Shown in pieces: positions 1 through 9,300 of a stretch of DNA of 54,565 nucleotides. Origin of the DNA: Rubrivivax sp. (GTDB taxonomy: Bacteria > Pseudomonadota > Gammaproteobacteria > Burkholderiales > Burkholderiaceae_C); the NCBI GenBank assembly GCA_030680415.1, contig JAUXVE010000149.1:1-54565 (forward strand). Reading direction: 5' to 3'. The notes under the pieces are model-generated. The model saw nothing but the letters and a program-made list of their open reading frames with translations, did not search any database and was not told the origin of the DNA. Position 1 is the first letter of the stretch. Every line of letters begins with the position of its first letter. The translations under genes and the position numbers were made by a program.

Positions 1-35
1 TCGGTGCTGCGCACCGACGCCCCTGCGCGGCTCGC

Positions 36-139
36 CTTGAGGGGGTGCCGCATAACTCGCTTCGTTCGCTGCGCTCACTGCGCTCAAACAGGTTGCGGCA
101 AGTCAGTTCACGAAGCGCGCTGCGCGCGCCCCCCTCAAG
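36..139. repeat. Nested inverted repeat, about 104 bp
   Basis: The outer arms CTTGAGGGGG (36-45) and CCCCCTCAAG (130-139) are perfect 10-bp inverted repeats. Inner arms TGCCGCA (46-52) and TGCGGCA (94-100) are also complementary. The interior contains a CGCTTCGTTCGCTGCGCTCA tract, which partly resembles the hairpin element at 38205-38268. The size and nesting suggest a mobile-type small palindromic element or a structured RNA rather than a simple terminator. No coding capacity is evident. Confidence 0.5.
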
Positions 140-540
140 ACTGCGCTGCTCGGCGCCACACACAGCGCCCCCGCCGGGCACCGCCTGCCGCGCAACCACC
201 GGTGGCGGCGCGCGCCCAGAACAACCACTGCCTGCCGCAAAGGGGTGTCCGGGCGGGGCGCTGCGTGCGTGTGAGGCGCCGAGCAGCGCAGGGCAGTCGG
301 CGCGCAGCGACGACCGCCTCAGTCGCACGCCGCGCCCCGCCCGGAGACCCCTTTGCCGCCACCCCAGCCCGCCCGCGAAAGCGGACAGGCAAGGTCCGCA
401 ACGGGCCGCGAGCAGACGACCCCACTTCTAGTCGATCGATCGCGAATCCGTATCAGCAGTCCGTGCCGCCGGAGCACCACCGGCAACGCATTGATCAGGA
501 GCAGCCAAGCGGACGCCGCGGATCCGGCTTTGCCGGGCCG

Positions 541-588
541 CTGGCGTCGCCCCCTGGGGGGAGCGCCGAAGGCGCTACGGGGGGGGTC
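541..588. repeat. GC-rich intergenic hairpin element, terminator-like for the minus strand
   Basis: This stretch contains C-run/G-run palindromes around 550-561 and a perfect stem AGCGCC-GAA-GGCGCT (562-576), followed by a G run. It ends 2 bases before the stop codon of the minus-strand gene at 591. Hairpin clusters of this type, with a GCGCC-TTC-GGCGC core between C and G runs, are common between genes in Burkholderiales. Read on the minus strand it lies just downstream of the DUF2788 gene and could end that transcript. There is no U-tract, so it is not a classical intrinsic terminator. Confidence 0.5.
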
Positions 589-590
589 CA

Positions 591-803
591 TCACTCCCCG
601 CCAATGAAGAGCTTGATCACCGATTTGGCGGCAAAGCCCACGAGCCCGAAACCCAGCGCCAGGAAGAGCACGAAGGTGCCGAAGCGTCCGGCCTTCGATT
701 CGCGCGCCAGCTGCCAGATGATGAACACCATGTACAGCATGAACGCGCCGACCCCGAAGGTCAGCCCGAACTGCGCGATCTGTTCTTCGCTGTAGCCGAA
801 CAT
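591..803 (-). CDS. DUF2788 family small membrane protein
   Basis: This 70-residue protein begins MFGYSEEQIAQFGL and has two hydrophobic segments (about residues 8-28 and 38-62) separated by a short charged loop (ESKAGRFG). The family is a small conserved inner-membrane protein of beta- and gammaproteobacteria with no known role. The ATG is preferred over upstream frame-open starts because the family normally begins at this methionine. Its start codon shares one base with the stop of the upstream DUF2189 gene (TGATG), so the two are probably translated together. GC-rich hairpins follow directly downstream. Confidence 0.8.
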   Translation of the reverse strand: MFGYSEEQIAQFGLTFGVGAFMLYMVFIIWQLARESKAGRFGTFVLFLALGFGLVGFAAKSVIKLFIGGE

Positions 804-1588
804 CAGCGCGCGCTTGCGGCCTCGGGCTCGACGAGGTCGCGGTAGGCGTGCCAGCTGGCGTGCGCCAGCCACGGCACGGCCACCACCAGGCCGACCAGCG
901 CCGTGGCCATGCCCAGCAGCGTGATGACGAGGATCAGCGTCGCCCACAGCGCCATCGGCACCGGATTGAGCAGTGCCGCACGCACGCTGGCGAGCACGGC
1001 GTCGCGCACGCTCACGTCGCGGTCCAGCAGCAGCGGAATGGCGACCACGCTGGAGGCGAACATCGGTGCCGCCAGCACGCTGCCCAGCAGCAGCCAGATC
1101 TCGAACAGCCAGTCCTGGCGGCTCAGCACCACGACGTGCAGGAAGTCGGCCGGGCTGTTGACGGGTGCCGCTGCAAAACGTGTGATCAACGATGCCGAAG
1201 TCAGCACCCAGCCGGTGCCGGCCAGCGCCAGCAGAATGCCGAACAGCACCAGGCGCCCGTCGCGCGGGCGCCAGGTGGCCAGCGCGTCGGCCAGGCCCAC
1301 CGGCCGTTGCTGCTCGATGCCGCGGCTGATGGCGTACAGGCCGGTGGCGACGATGGGGGCGACGAGCATGAAGCCGCTGAAGGCGCCGGCGAGCAGCCAG
1401 AAGCGGTCGCGCGCCAGCGCCACCAGCAAGGCGCCGAACAAGGCCGTGGCCAGGCCGTGCAGGAGGCCCGGCAGCGGATGCCGCAGCAGGTCGGCCCAGC
1501 CGCGGGCCAGCCAGGTGAAGGGCTGATCGGGGGCGACCAGGCGTGCGGTTGGCGGGCGCGACGGGGCGGCGGGCGGTGGCGAGGACAT
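803..1588 (-). CDS. DUF2189 family integral membrane protein
   Basis: This 261-residue protein begins MSSPPPAAPSRPP. After a proline-rich N-terminal tail it has about six predicted membrane helices: two in residues about 40-90, then around 115-140, 160-185, 195-215 and 220-245. It resembles the DUF2189 family of multipass inner-membrane proteins of unknown function. The frame is open further upstream, but the ATG at 1588 gives the normal family length and leaves an 83-base gap after selU. The gene overlaps the start of the DUF2788 gene by one base, which suggests coupled expression. I cannot assign a biochemical role. Confidence 0.75.
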   Translation of the reverse strand: MSSPPPAAPSRPPTARLVAPDQPFTWLARGWADLLRHPLPGLLHGLATALFGALLVALARDRFWLLAGAFSGFMLVAPIVATGLYAISRGIEQQRPVGLADALATWRPRDGRLVLFGILLALAGTGWVLTSASLITRFAAAPVNSPADFLHVVVLSRQDWLFEIWLLLGSVLAAPMFASSVVAIPLLLDRDVSVRDAVLASVRAALLNPVPMALWATLILVITLLGMATALVGLVVAVPWLAHASWHAYRDLVEPEAASAR

Positions 1589-1671
1589 GGCAGCGCTTGG
1601 GGCGTTGGGGGCAGTGTAGACAGCGAAGCCGTCGTGGCCTTGACCGGCGTCAGCCGGCGCGGACCTGCGGT

Positions 1672-2739
1672 TCAGCCCTCGGGGTGGCTGGCCGTCAGCG
1701 CCGCCGCCGCCGCGGACAGCGTGGCCGGCGCCGCATCCGGCAGGTCGAGCGTGGGCGCGGCGGCGAAACCGGCGAAGTTGCGCTGCATCGAGCGCTCGTA
1801 GATCGGGTCGTAGTGCAGGCTCAGCAGCTCTTCGACCACCGCCGCCAGGCGGCCGCCACGGGCCTCGGCCTGCCAGCGTTCGACGACGGCGGCACCGCGC
1901 ACCTCGCGCAGGGCGGCCAGGCGTTGGCAGAAACTCTCGACGTCCTGCACGAAGTGGGCGTAGTCGTCGAGCAGGAAGTCCACCCGCGCCGCCAGCGGCA
2001 TCTGCACCTGCAGACACGGTGCGGCACGCAAGCGCAGCAGCAGCGGCTCCGGGATGCGCAGGCGGCCGATGTTGCGGCTTTCGCCTTCGGTGTAGACCGT
2101 GCGCACCGGGTCGAAGCTGCGCAAGGCCTGCCAGACGCGGGTCTCGAAGGCCTTCTGCGACGGCTGCGGCTGCCCCGGCAGCGTCCCCAGCACCGAGCCG
2201 CGGTGGCAGGCCAACGCTTCCAGGTCCAGCACCGGCTCGCTGGCGGCGGCCAGCGCCTGCAGCAGCCGGCTCTTGGCCGACCCGGTGCGGCCACACACGA
2301 CGCGCAAGCGCAGTGCCGCTGGCAGCGTTTCCAGCTCGGCCAGGACCGCGCGCCGGAATTCGCGGTAGCCGCCTTCGAGGACGTGCACCGTGAAGCCGAT
2401 CTCGCCGAGCACGGTGGCCAGCGAGCCCGAACGCTGACCCCCGCGCCAGCAATAGACCAGCGGCCGCCAGCTGCGCGGGCTGGCCATGAGCTGCGCTTCG
2501 ACATGGCGGGCGATGTTGCGCGCCACCAGCGCGGCCCCGCGCTTGCGCGCGTCGAAGGGCGAGACCTGCTTGTATTCGGTGCCGACCAGGCGCCGCTCCT
2601 CGTCGTTCAGCACCGGCCAGTTGACGGCGCCCGGCAACCGGTCTTCGGCGTATTCGCTCTCGCTGCGCGCGTCGATGACGGCGTCGAACTCGGCCAGCCG
2701 CGCGATGGCGTCGGCGGCGGTGATGCGCTTGAGCCCCAT
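1672..2739 (-). CDS. selU: tRNA 2-selenouridine synthase (tRNA 2-thiouridine selenotransferase)
   Basis: This 355-residue protein matches SelU/MnmH (YbbB, 364 residues in E. coli). The family uses selenophosphate to replace sulfur in the wobble 2-thiouridine of tRNA Lys, Glu and Gln through a geranylated intermediate. Residues 1-130 form a rhodanese domain with the catalytic cysteine at Cys97 (YCWRGGQRSGS), the same number as in E. coli. A P-loop follows at 150-157 (GRTGSAKS), with Ala where the usual Walker A has Gly. The start is 4 bases after the glnD stop, so it probably belongs to the map-glnD-selU transcript. Activity would require selD elsewhere in the genome. Confidence 0.92.
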   Translation of the reverse strand: MGLKRITAADAIARLAEFDAVIDARSESEYAEDRLPGAVNWPVLNDEERRLVGTEYKQVSPFDARKRGAALVARNIARHVEAQLMASPRSWRPLVYCWRGGQRSGSLATVLGEIGFTVHVLEGGYREFRRAVLAELETLPAALRLRVVCGRTGSAKSRLLQALAAASEPVLDLEALACHRGSVLGTLPGQPQPSQKAFETRVWQALRSFDPVRTVYTEGESRNIGRLRIPEPLLLRLRAAPCLQVQMPLAARVDFLLDDYAHFVQDVESFCQRLAALREVRGAAVVERWQAEARGGRLAAVVEELLSLHYDPIYERSMQRNFAGFAAAPTLDLPDAAPATLSAAAAALTASHPEG

Positions 2740-2743
2740 TGCT

Positions 2744-5377
2744 TCAGTTGCTTGGGGTGGCGACGGCGTCGAGGATCTCGGTCTCGATGCGCACCTGGGT
2801 CTTGATCTGCTGCAGCGCCGGAGCGTCGACCAGGAAGGTGTCTTCCACGCGCTCGCCCAGGGTCGCGATCTTGGCCAGCTGCAGGTTGATGTGGTTTTTC
2901 GCCAGCACACGCGCGATGCCGTAGAGCAGGCCCGTGCGGTCGCTGGCCGAGACGTTGAGCAGCCAGTGCTGGGCGCGTTCGTCGGGCACCAGCGACACCC
3001 GCGGCGTGACCGGGAAGCTGCGCACGCGGCGCGAGACCCGGCCGCGGCTGGGTTCGGGCAGCGGTCCTTCGGACGACAGCGCCTGGGTGGCCTGCGTCTC
3101 CACCAGCGAGATCAGGTCGCGGTACTGGAATGCGCGCTCGTCCGGCGGGCTGTCCGCGCCGAGCTGCGTGCTCACGACCTGGAACGTGTCGAGTGCGTAG
3201 CCGGCGCGCGTGGTGTGGATCTTGGCGTCCTGGATGCTGAAGCCGGCACTGTCGAAGTAGCCGCAGATGCGCGCGAAGAGGTCGGGCCGGTCGGGGGTGT
3301 AGACCAGCACCTGCAGGCCGTCGCCCACCGACGAGGCGCGCGCACGCACGATCGGCACCCGGGTGTGAAGGTGACGCCACAGCGCGCGTGCGTGCCAGGC
3401 GATGTCGGCGGCGTCGTGGCGCGCGAAGTAGCTGACATCCAGCGTCTTCCACAGCGGCTGCTCGGTGCCGGGCAGCGCCGAGTGCAGCGCCAGCTTGTGC
3501 TGCGCCTCCTGCTTGCGGGCTTCGATCTCGGCGTCGAGATTGGGCCGCGCGCCGCCCAGCGCGCGCAGCGTCAGGCGGTACAGGTCCTCCAGCAGCTTGC
3601 CCTTCCAGGCGTTCCACACGCGCGGGCCGGTGCCGCGGATGTCGGCCACCGTCAGCAGGTACAGCGCGGTCAACCGCTCGGGCGTGCCGACCTGGCGCGC
3701 AAAGTCGGCAATGACGTCGGCGTCGGACAGGTCTTCCTTCTGCGCCAGGCGGCTCATCGTGAGGTGGTGGCGGACCAGGAACTCGATCAGCCGCGCGTCG
3801 TCGCGATGGATGCCGTGCGCGCGGCAGAAGCGGCGCGCCTCGCGTGCGCCGAGCTCGGAGTGGTCGCCGCCGCGACCCTTGGCGACGTCGTGGAAGATCG
3901 CCGCCACGTACAGCAGCCAGGGCTGGTCCCATTGCGCCGCGAGCTGGCTGCAGAAGAGGTATTCGTGCGCGTGCTCGGGAACGAAGAAGCGCCGCACGTT
4001 GCGCACCACCATCAGGATGTGCTGGTCCACGGTGTAGACATGGAACAGGTCGTGCTGCATGCGCCCGACGATGCGCCGGAAGACCCACAGGTAGCGCCCG
4101 AGCACCGAGGTCTGGTTCATCAGCCGCAGCGCGTGCGTCTGCCCGCTGGGCTGGCGCAGGATGTCCATGAACAGGGCGCGGTTGACGGGGTCGCGGCGGA
4201 AGCCCGCGTCCATCACCTCGCGTGCGTTGTACAGCGCGCGCAGCGTGCGCGCCGACAGGCCCTTGAGACCGGGCGTCTGCTGGAAGACGAGGAAGGTCTG
4301 CAGGATGGCGTGCGGGTCGTCCAGATAGAGGTCGTCGCGCGCCACCTCGAGCATGCCGCCGCGGTCGAAGAAGCGCTCGCTGATCGGCCGCATCGGTGCC
4401 GCTTCCGAGGCGGTGATGCGCTCCTCGATGTTGAGCATGAGGATCTGGTTGAGCTGCGTCACCGCCTTGGCCGCCCAGTAGTAACGGTGCATCAGCACCT
4501 CGGAGCTGAGCTGCTCCTTGCCGGCCTGGTAGCCGAAGCTCTCGGCCACCGCGGTCTGCAGGTCGAACACCAGGCGGTCCTCGCGCCGGCCGGCCACCAT
4601 GTGCAGCCGCGCACGAACCGCACGCAGCGTGCCCTCGTGCTTCACGAGCTGGCTCGCTTCGAAGGGCGTGATCAGGCCCGTCGCGGCCAGCTCGCGCCAG
4701 GTGCGGCCCAGGCCCGCCGCGCGCGCCACCCAGATCACCACCTGCAGGTCGCGCAGGCCGCCCGGGCTTTCCTTGCAGTTGGGCTCCAGCGCGTAGGGCG
4801 TGCCTTCGTACTTGACGTGGCGCTGCTTCATCTCCAGCGTCTTGGCGCGCAGGAAGGCGCGCGTATCCATGGCCGCATTGCAGGCGCGCTGGAACTGGCC
4901 GTACAGCCGGCGCGAGCCGCAGACGAAACGGGCTTCGAGCAAGGCGGTCTGCACGGTCACTTCGCGCCCGGCCTCGGCCACGCATTCGACGACGTTGCGC
5001 ACCGAAGAACTGGGCTCGACGCCGATGTCCCAGCAGGCGGTGACGAAGTGGCTGGCGGCTTCGTGCAGCGCTTCGTCCTGGGCCTCGGGCAGGAGCACCA
5101 GCACGTCGACGTCGGAGTACGGGAAGAGCTCGCCGCGGCCATAGCCACCCACGGCCGCCAGCGCCGCGCCTGCAGGCACGGCGGCGTGCTGCCAGAGTTC
5201 GGCCAGCGTGGCGTCGACGTGGCGCGCCAGCGCCTTGAGCAGCCGCGCCGCGGCGGTGGTCGTGGGCCGCGCGTCGCGAAACTGCGCGATCAGCGCCGCC
5301 TTGCCGTCGCGGTAGCGGGCCCGCAATGCAGCCACGCCGCCGGGCCCGCGAGCGCCGGCCTGCGGTAGCGCGGACAT
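2744..5377 (-). CDS. glnD: Bifunctional PII uridylyltransferase / uridylyl-removing enzyme
   Basis: This 877-residue protein is the nitrogen sensor that uridylylates PII (GlnB/GlnK) when glutamine is low and removes UMP when it is high; E. coli GlnD has 890 residues. The nucleotidyltransferase motif is at residues 77-91 (GGYGRGELFPYSDVD, metal-binding Asp89 and Asp91). The HD phosphohydrolase pair is His496-Asp497 (FHDVAKGRGGDHSE). Two ACT domains that bind glutamine fill about residues 690-877. The frame extends upstream into map, but ATG 5377 (MSALPQ) lies one base after the map stop and gives normal length. Gene order map-glnD is common in betaproteobacteria. Confidence 0.96.
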   Translation of the reverse strand: MSALPQAGARGPGGVAALRARYRDGKAALIAQFRDARPTTTAAARLLKALARHVDATLAELWQHAAVPAGAALAAVGGYGRGELFPYSDVDVLVLLPEAQDEALHEAASHFVTACWDIGVEPSSSVRNVVECVAEAGREVTVQTALLEARFVCGSRRLYGQFQRACNAAMDTRAFLRAKTLEMKQRHVKYEGTPYALEPNCKESPGGLRDLQVVIWVARAAGLGRTWRELAATGLITPFEASQLVKHEGTLRAVRARLHMVAGRREDRLVFDLQTAVAESFGYQAGKEQLSSEVLMHRYYWAAKAVTQLNQILMLNIEERITASEAAPMRPISERFFDRGGMLEVARDDLYLDDPHAILQTFLVFQQTPGLKGLSARTLRALYNAREVMDAGFRRDPVNRALFMDILRQPSGQTHALRLMNQTSVLGRYLWVFRRIVGRMQHDLFHVYTVDQHILMVVRNVRRFFVPEHAHEYLFCSQLAAQWDQPWLLYVAAIFHDVAKGRGGDHSELGAREARRFCRAHGIHRDDARLIEFLVRHHLTMSRLAQKEDLSDADVIADFARQVGTPERLTALYLLTVADIRGTGPRVWNAWKGKLLEDLYRLTLRALGGARPNLDAEIEARKQEAQHKLALHSALPGTEQPLWKTLDVSYFARHDAADIAWHARALWRHLHTRVPIVRARASSVGDGLQVLVYTPDRPDLFARICGYFDSAGFSIQDAKIHTTRAGYALDTFQVVSTQLGADSPPDERAFQYRDLISLVETQATQALSSEGPLPEPSRGRVSRRVRSFPVTPRVSLVPDERAQHWLLNVSASDRTGLLYGIARVLAKNHINLQLAKIATLGERVEDTFLVDAPALQQIKTQVRIETEILDAVATPSN

Positions 5378-5378
5378 C

Positions 5379-6260
5379 TCAGGTGGCCGCAAGCGCCGCA
5401 GCGGGTTGCTGCGGCACGGCAACCGGCGTCTGGTTGTAACCCGCAGCGGCAAAGGCCGGTGGCGGCGGGCTGCCGGCCGACACCGTGAGCACTTCGTAGC
5501 CGCTGTCGGTGACGAGCACCGTGTGTTCCCATTGCGCCGACAGCGAGCGGTCGCGCGTGACGATGGTCCAGCCGTCGTAGGGGCGGTTGCCCTTGCGGTC
5601 TTCCTTGATGTCGCGCTTGCCGGCGTTGATCATCGGCTCGATGGTGAAGATCATGCCCGGCACCAGCTCTTCCAGCGTGCCCGGGCGGCCGTAGTGCAGG
5701 ACCTGCGGTTCTTCGTGGAAACGCGCGCCGACGCCGTGGCCGCAGAACTCGCGCACCACCGAATAGCCGGCGTGTTCGGCGTAGGCCTGGATGGCGTGGC
5801 CGATGTCGCCCAGCCGCGCGCCGGGCTTGACCTTGACGATGCCCTTCCACATCGCCTCGAAGGTGATCTGACACAGGCGCCGCGCCGCGATGCTGGTCTC
5901 GCCCACGATGTACATGCGGCTGTTGTCGCCGTGCCAGCCGTCCTTGATGACGGTGACGTCGATGTTGACGATGTCGCCGTTCTTCAGCGGCCGCTCGTCG
6001 GGGATGCCGTGGCAGACGACGTCGTTGAGCGACGAACACAGCGAAGCCGGGTAGGGCGGATAGCCCGGCGGCCCGTAACCCAGCGTGGCCGGGACGCCGC
6101 CCTGCACGTGCACCATGTGGTCATGCGCCAGGCGGTCGATCTCCAGCGTGGTGACGCCCGCGCGCATGTGCGGCGTGAGCATGTCCAGCACTTCGGAAGC
6201 AAGCCGGCCGGCCAGGCGCATGCCCTCGATCTGGGCGGCGGATTTGATCGGTATCGACAT
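5379..6260 (-). CDS. map: Methionine aminopeptidase, type I
   Basis: This 293-residue protein removes N-terminal methionine from nascent proteins after deformylation. The five metal ligands of the type I family are present: Asp101, Asp112, His175, Glu208 and Glu245. His84 is the conserved substrate-binding histidine (CHGIPD). E. coli Map has 264 residues; the extra length is a C-terminal tail of about 33 residues rich in Pro, Ala and Gln after the catalytic domain ends (GYEVLTV). It is the first gene of the map-glnD-selU run and diverges from purL across 62 bases. A GATAAT -10-like hexamer lies only 8 bases before its ATG. Confidence 0.95.
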   Translation of the reverse strand: MSIPIKSAAQIEGMRLAGRLASEVLDMLTPHMRAGVTTLEIDRLAHDHMVHVQGGVPATLGYGPPGYPPYPASLCSSLNDVVCHGIPDERPLKNGDIVNIDVTVIKDGWHGDNSRMYIVGETSIAARRLCQITFEAMWKGIVKVKPGARLGDIGHAIQAYAEHAGYSVVREFCGHGVGARFHEEPQVLHYGRPGTLEELVPGMIFTIEPMINAGKRDIKEDRKGNRPYDGWTIVTRDRSLSAQWEHTVLVTDSGYEVLTVSAGSPPPPAFAAAGYNQTPVAVPQQPAAALAAT

Positions 6261-6322
6261 GGCGGCGGATTATCCCACCGGGCCCGTAAAATCGCCGGTC
6301 ACCTCGCCCGCCCCGGGATTGC
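6261..6322. promoter_or_regulatory. Divergent promoter region between map and purL
   Basis: These 62 bases separate two divergent genes, so both promoters should lie here or in the gene ends. On the plus strand TAAAAT (6287-6292) is a good -10 candidate for purL, 30 bases before its ATG. On the minus strand GATAAT (6274-6269) is a -10 candidate for map, only 8 bases before the map ATG, which would put transcription start at or next to the start codon. I see no good -35 for either. Confidence 0.4.
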
Positions 6323-9300
6323 ATGCCTGCCTCGCCGCTCCATCTTCTGCACTTCGAGGGCGGCAGCGCCCTCTCGAGTTTCCGCGCCCAGGCCTTGCTG
6401 GCCCGCCTGCAGGCCGCCTGCCCGCGCGTCACGGACGTGGCGGCACGCTTCGTGCACTGGGCCGCTTTCGACGGCGCGCCGGCGCGCGCCGACGTCGACA
6501 AGCTGCAGGCGCTGCTGAGCTACGGCGACCCGTACGCGGCGCTGGCCGGCGCCGAGTGCGTCGTGGTGATGCCGCGCCTGGGCACCGTTTCGCCCTGGGC
6601 CAGCAAGGCCACCGATATCGCGCACAACTGTGGCGTCGGCGGCGGCGCCTCGGGTGCCGCGGCAGGGTCGGCCCTGCACCGCGTCGAACGCGTCACCGAG
6701 TTCCAGCTCTTGGTCAAAGGCGGCCTGTTGGGCGGCGCCGGCAAGTCGCTGTCCACCGACGAACGTGCGGCGGTGGCAGCGCTGCTGCACGACCGCATGA
6801 CCGAGAGCGTGGCCTTCCGGCGCGAGGCCGCGGCGCACCTCTTCGACGCCCGGCCGGCGGCGCCGCTGGCGCATGTCGACGTGCTGGGCCGCGGGCGCGA
6901 CGCGCTGGTGGCGGCCAACGCCGAGTTCGGCCTGGCCTTGTCGGGCGACGAGGTCGACTACCTGCAGGACGCCTTCACGCGCCTGCAGCGCAACCCGAGC
7001 GACGTCGAGCTGATGATGTTCGCGCAGGCCAACAGCGAGCATTGCCGGCACAAGATCTTCAACGCGCGCTTCACGATCGACGGCGCCCTCGAGCCGCTGT
7101 CGATGTTCGGCATGATCCGCCACACCGAGAAGACCTCGCCGCAGCACACGGTGGTGGCCTACGACGACAACGCCGCGGTGATGGCGGGCGGCCTCGTCGA
7201 GCGCTGGCTGCCACGAGGCTGGACCCACGCGCCGCAGTACGCCGCGCGCAGCGAGACCGCGCATGTGCTGATGAAGGTCGAGACGCACAACCACCCGACC
7301 GGGATTTCGCCCTTTGCCGGCGCGGCCACCGGTGCCGGCGGCGAGATCCGCGACGAAGGGGCCACCGGGCGCGGCGCGCGGCCCAAGGCCGGGCTCACCG
7401 GCTTCTCGGTGAGCAACCTGCACCTGCCGGGCACCACCGAGCCGTGGGAGCGTGACCCCGTCGGCAAGCCCGAGCACATCGCCAGCGCGCTGGCCATCAT
7501 GACCGACGGGCCGCTTGGCGGCGCCGCCTTCAACAACGAGTTCGGCCGCCCCAACCTGGGCGGCTACTTCCGCGTCTACGAGCAGACGGTGGCCGGCGTG
7601 CGGCGCGGTTACCACAAGCCGATCATGATCGCCGGCGGCCTGGGCACGATCAGCGCCGACCAGGTGAAGAAGCTGCCCTTCGGCCCCGGCACGCTGCTCG
7701 TGCAGCTGGGCGGGCCGGGCATGCGCATCGGCATGGGCGGCGGCGCCGCCAGTTCGATGGCCGCCGGCACCAACACCGCAGCGCTGGACTTCGATTCGGT
7801 GCAGCGCGGCAACCCCGAGATCCAGCGCCGCGCCCAGGAGGTCATCAACCATTGCTGGGCGCTGGGTGAGCGCAACCCGGTGCTGGCCATCCACGACGTC
7901 GGTGCCGGGGGCCTGAGCAACGCCTTCCCGGAACTGGTCGACGGCGCCGGGCAGGGTGCCACTTTCGACCTGCGCCGCGTGCCGCTGGAAGAGTCCGGGC
8001 TGGCGCCCAAGGAGATCTGGTGCAACGAAAGCCAGGAACGCTACGTGCTGGCCGTGAACCCCGATCTGATGCCGCTGTTCGAGCAGATGTGCGCGCGCGA
8101 ACGCTGCCCGTTTGCCGTCGTCGGCGTGGCCACCGCTGGGCGCGAACTGGTAGTCGAAATGGGCGCGGGCGGCGAGCGCGTCATCGACATGCCGCTGGAG
8201 GTGCTGCTGGGCAAGCCGCCGCGTGTGCACCGCGACGTGCAGCGCCTGCCGCTGCAGGCGCCGCCGCTGGACCTCACCGGCGTCGCGCTGGAGGCGGTGG
8301 CATTGGACGTGCTGCGCCACCCCACGGTGGCCAGCAAGCGTTTCCTGGTCACCATCGGCGACCGCACGGTGGGCGGCCTGTCGCACCGCGACCCCCTGGT
8401 CGGCCCCTGGCAGCTGCCGGTCGCCGACTGCGCGGTGACGCTGGCCGATTTCGCGGGCTTTCGCGGCGAGGCCATGGCGATGGGCGAACGCACGCCGCTG
8501 GCGGCGCTGGGTTCGGCGTCGGCGCCGGCGTCCGGCCGCATGGCCGTGGGCGAGGCCATCACCAACCTGCTGGCTGCACCAGTCGAGCTGAGCCGCGTCA
8601 AGCTCAGCGCCAACTGGATGGCGGCCTGCGGCGAGCCGGGCGAGGACGCGGCGCTGTTCGACACCGTGCGCGCGGTCGGCCTGGAGCTGTGCCCGCAACT
8701 CGGCATCGGCATCCCGGTGGGCAAGGATTCGCTGTCGATGCGCACGCGTTGGCGCAGCGGCGACAGCGACCGCCAGGTCACCGCGCCGGTGTCGCTGATC
8801 GTCACCGCCTTCGCCACGCTGGACGACGTGCGCGGCACGCTGACGCCGCAACTGCAGCCCGGCGACACCACGCTGATCCTCGTCGACCTCGGCCAGGGCC
8901 GCATGCGCATGGCCGGGTCGATGCTGGCGCAGGTGCTGGGTCAGTTCGGTGATGTCGTTCCCGACCTCGACGACGCACAGCAGCTCACCGCGCTGGTGGC
9001 AGCCATCGACACGCTGCGCCGACAGGGCCATCTGCTCGCCTACCACGACCGCAGCGACGGCGGGCTGTGGGCCACGGTGTGCGAGATGGCCTTCGCCGGC
9101 CAGGTCGGCGTGAGCCTGAACGTCGACATCCTGGTCACCGAAGGCGACGGCATCAGCGACAGCCGTGCCGAGGTCGGCGACGCCAAGAACTGGGCTGCGC
9201 AGGTGGGCGAGCGCCGCAAGGAACTGACGCTGAAGGCCTTGTTCAACGAGGAGCTGGGCGTCGTCGTCCAGGTGCCCACCGCGGTGCGCAACGACGTCAT

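Larger units (their letters stand above)
1..590. other. Non-coding, repeat-rich intergenic region (left edge)
   Basis: I see no convincing gene in this stretch. Open frames exist on both strands, but their translations are arginine- and alanine-rich with no domain-like pattern, as expected from stop-poor GC-rich DNA. The first 17 bases form a perfect hairpin (7-bp arms 1-7 and 11-17, 3-base loop), but the window edge may cut a larger element. Bases 36-139 form a nested inverted repeat and 541-588 a hairpin element, both listed separately. Bases about 140-540 hold nothing I can name. Confidence 0.6.

Noticed and set aside
4..795. Plus-strand frames of 84-263 codons at the left edge
   Set aside because: Arginine/alanine-rich with no family resemblance; part covers the DUF2788 gene in antisense and part covers palindromic repeats.
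2486..5368. A 960-codon plus-strand open frame opposite glnD and selU
   Set aside because: Low-complexity antisense frame caused by high GC at third positions; glnD on the other strand has all catalytic motifs.
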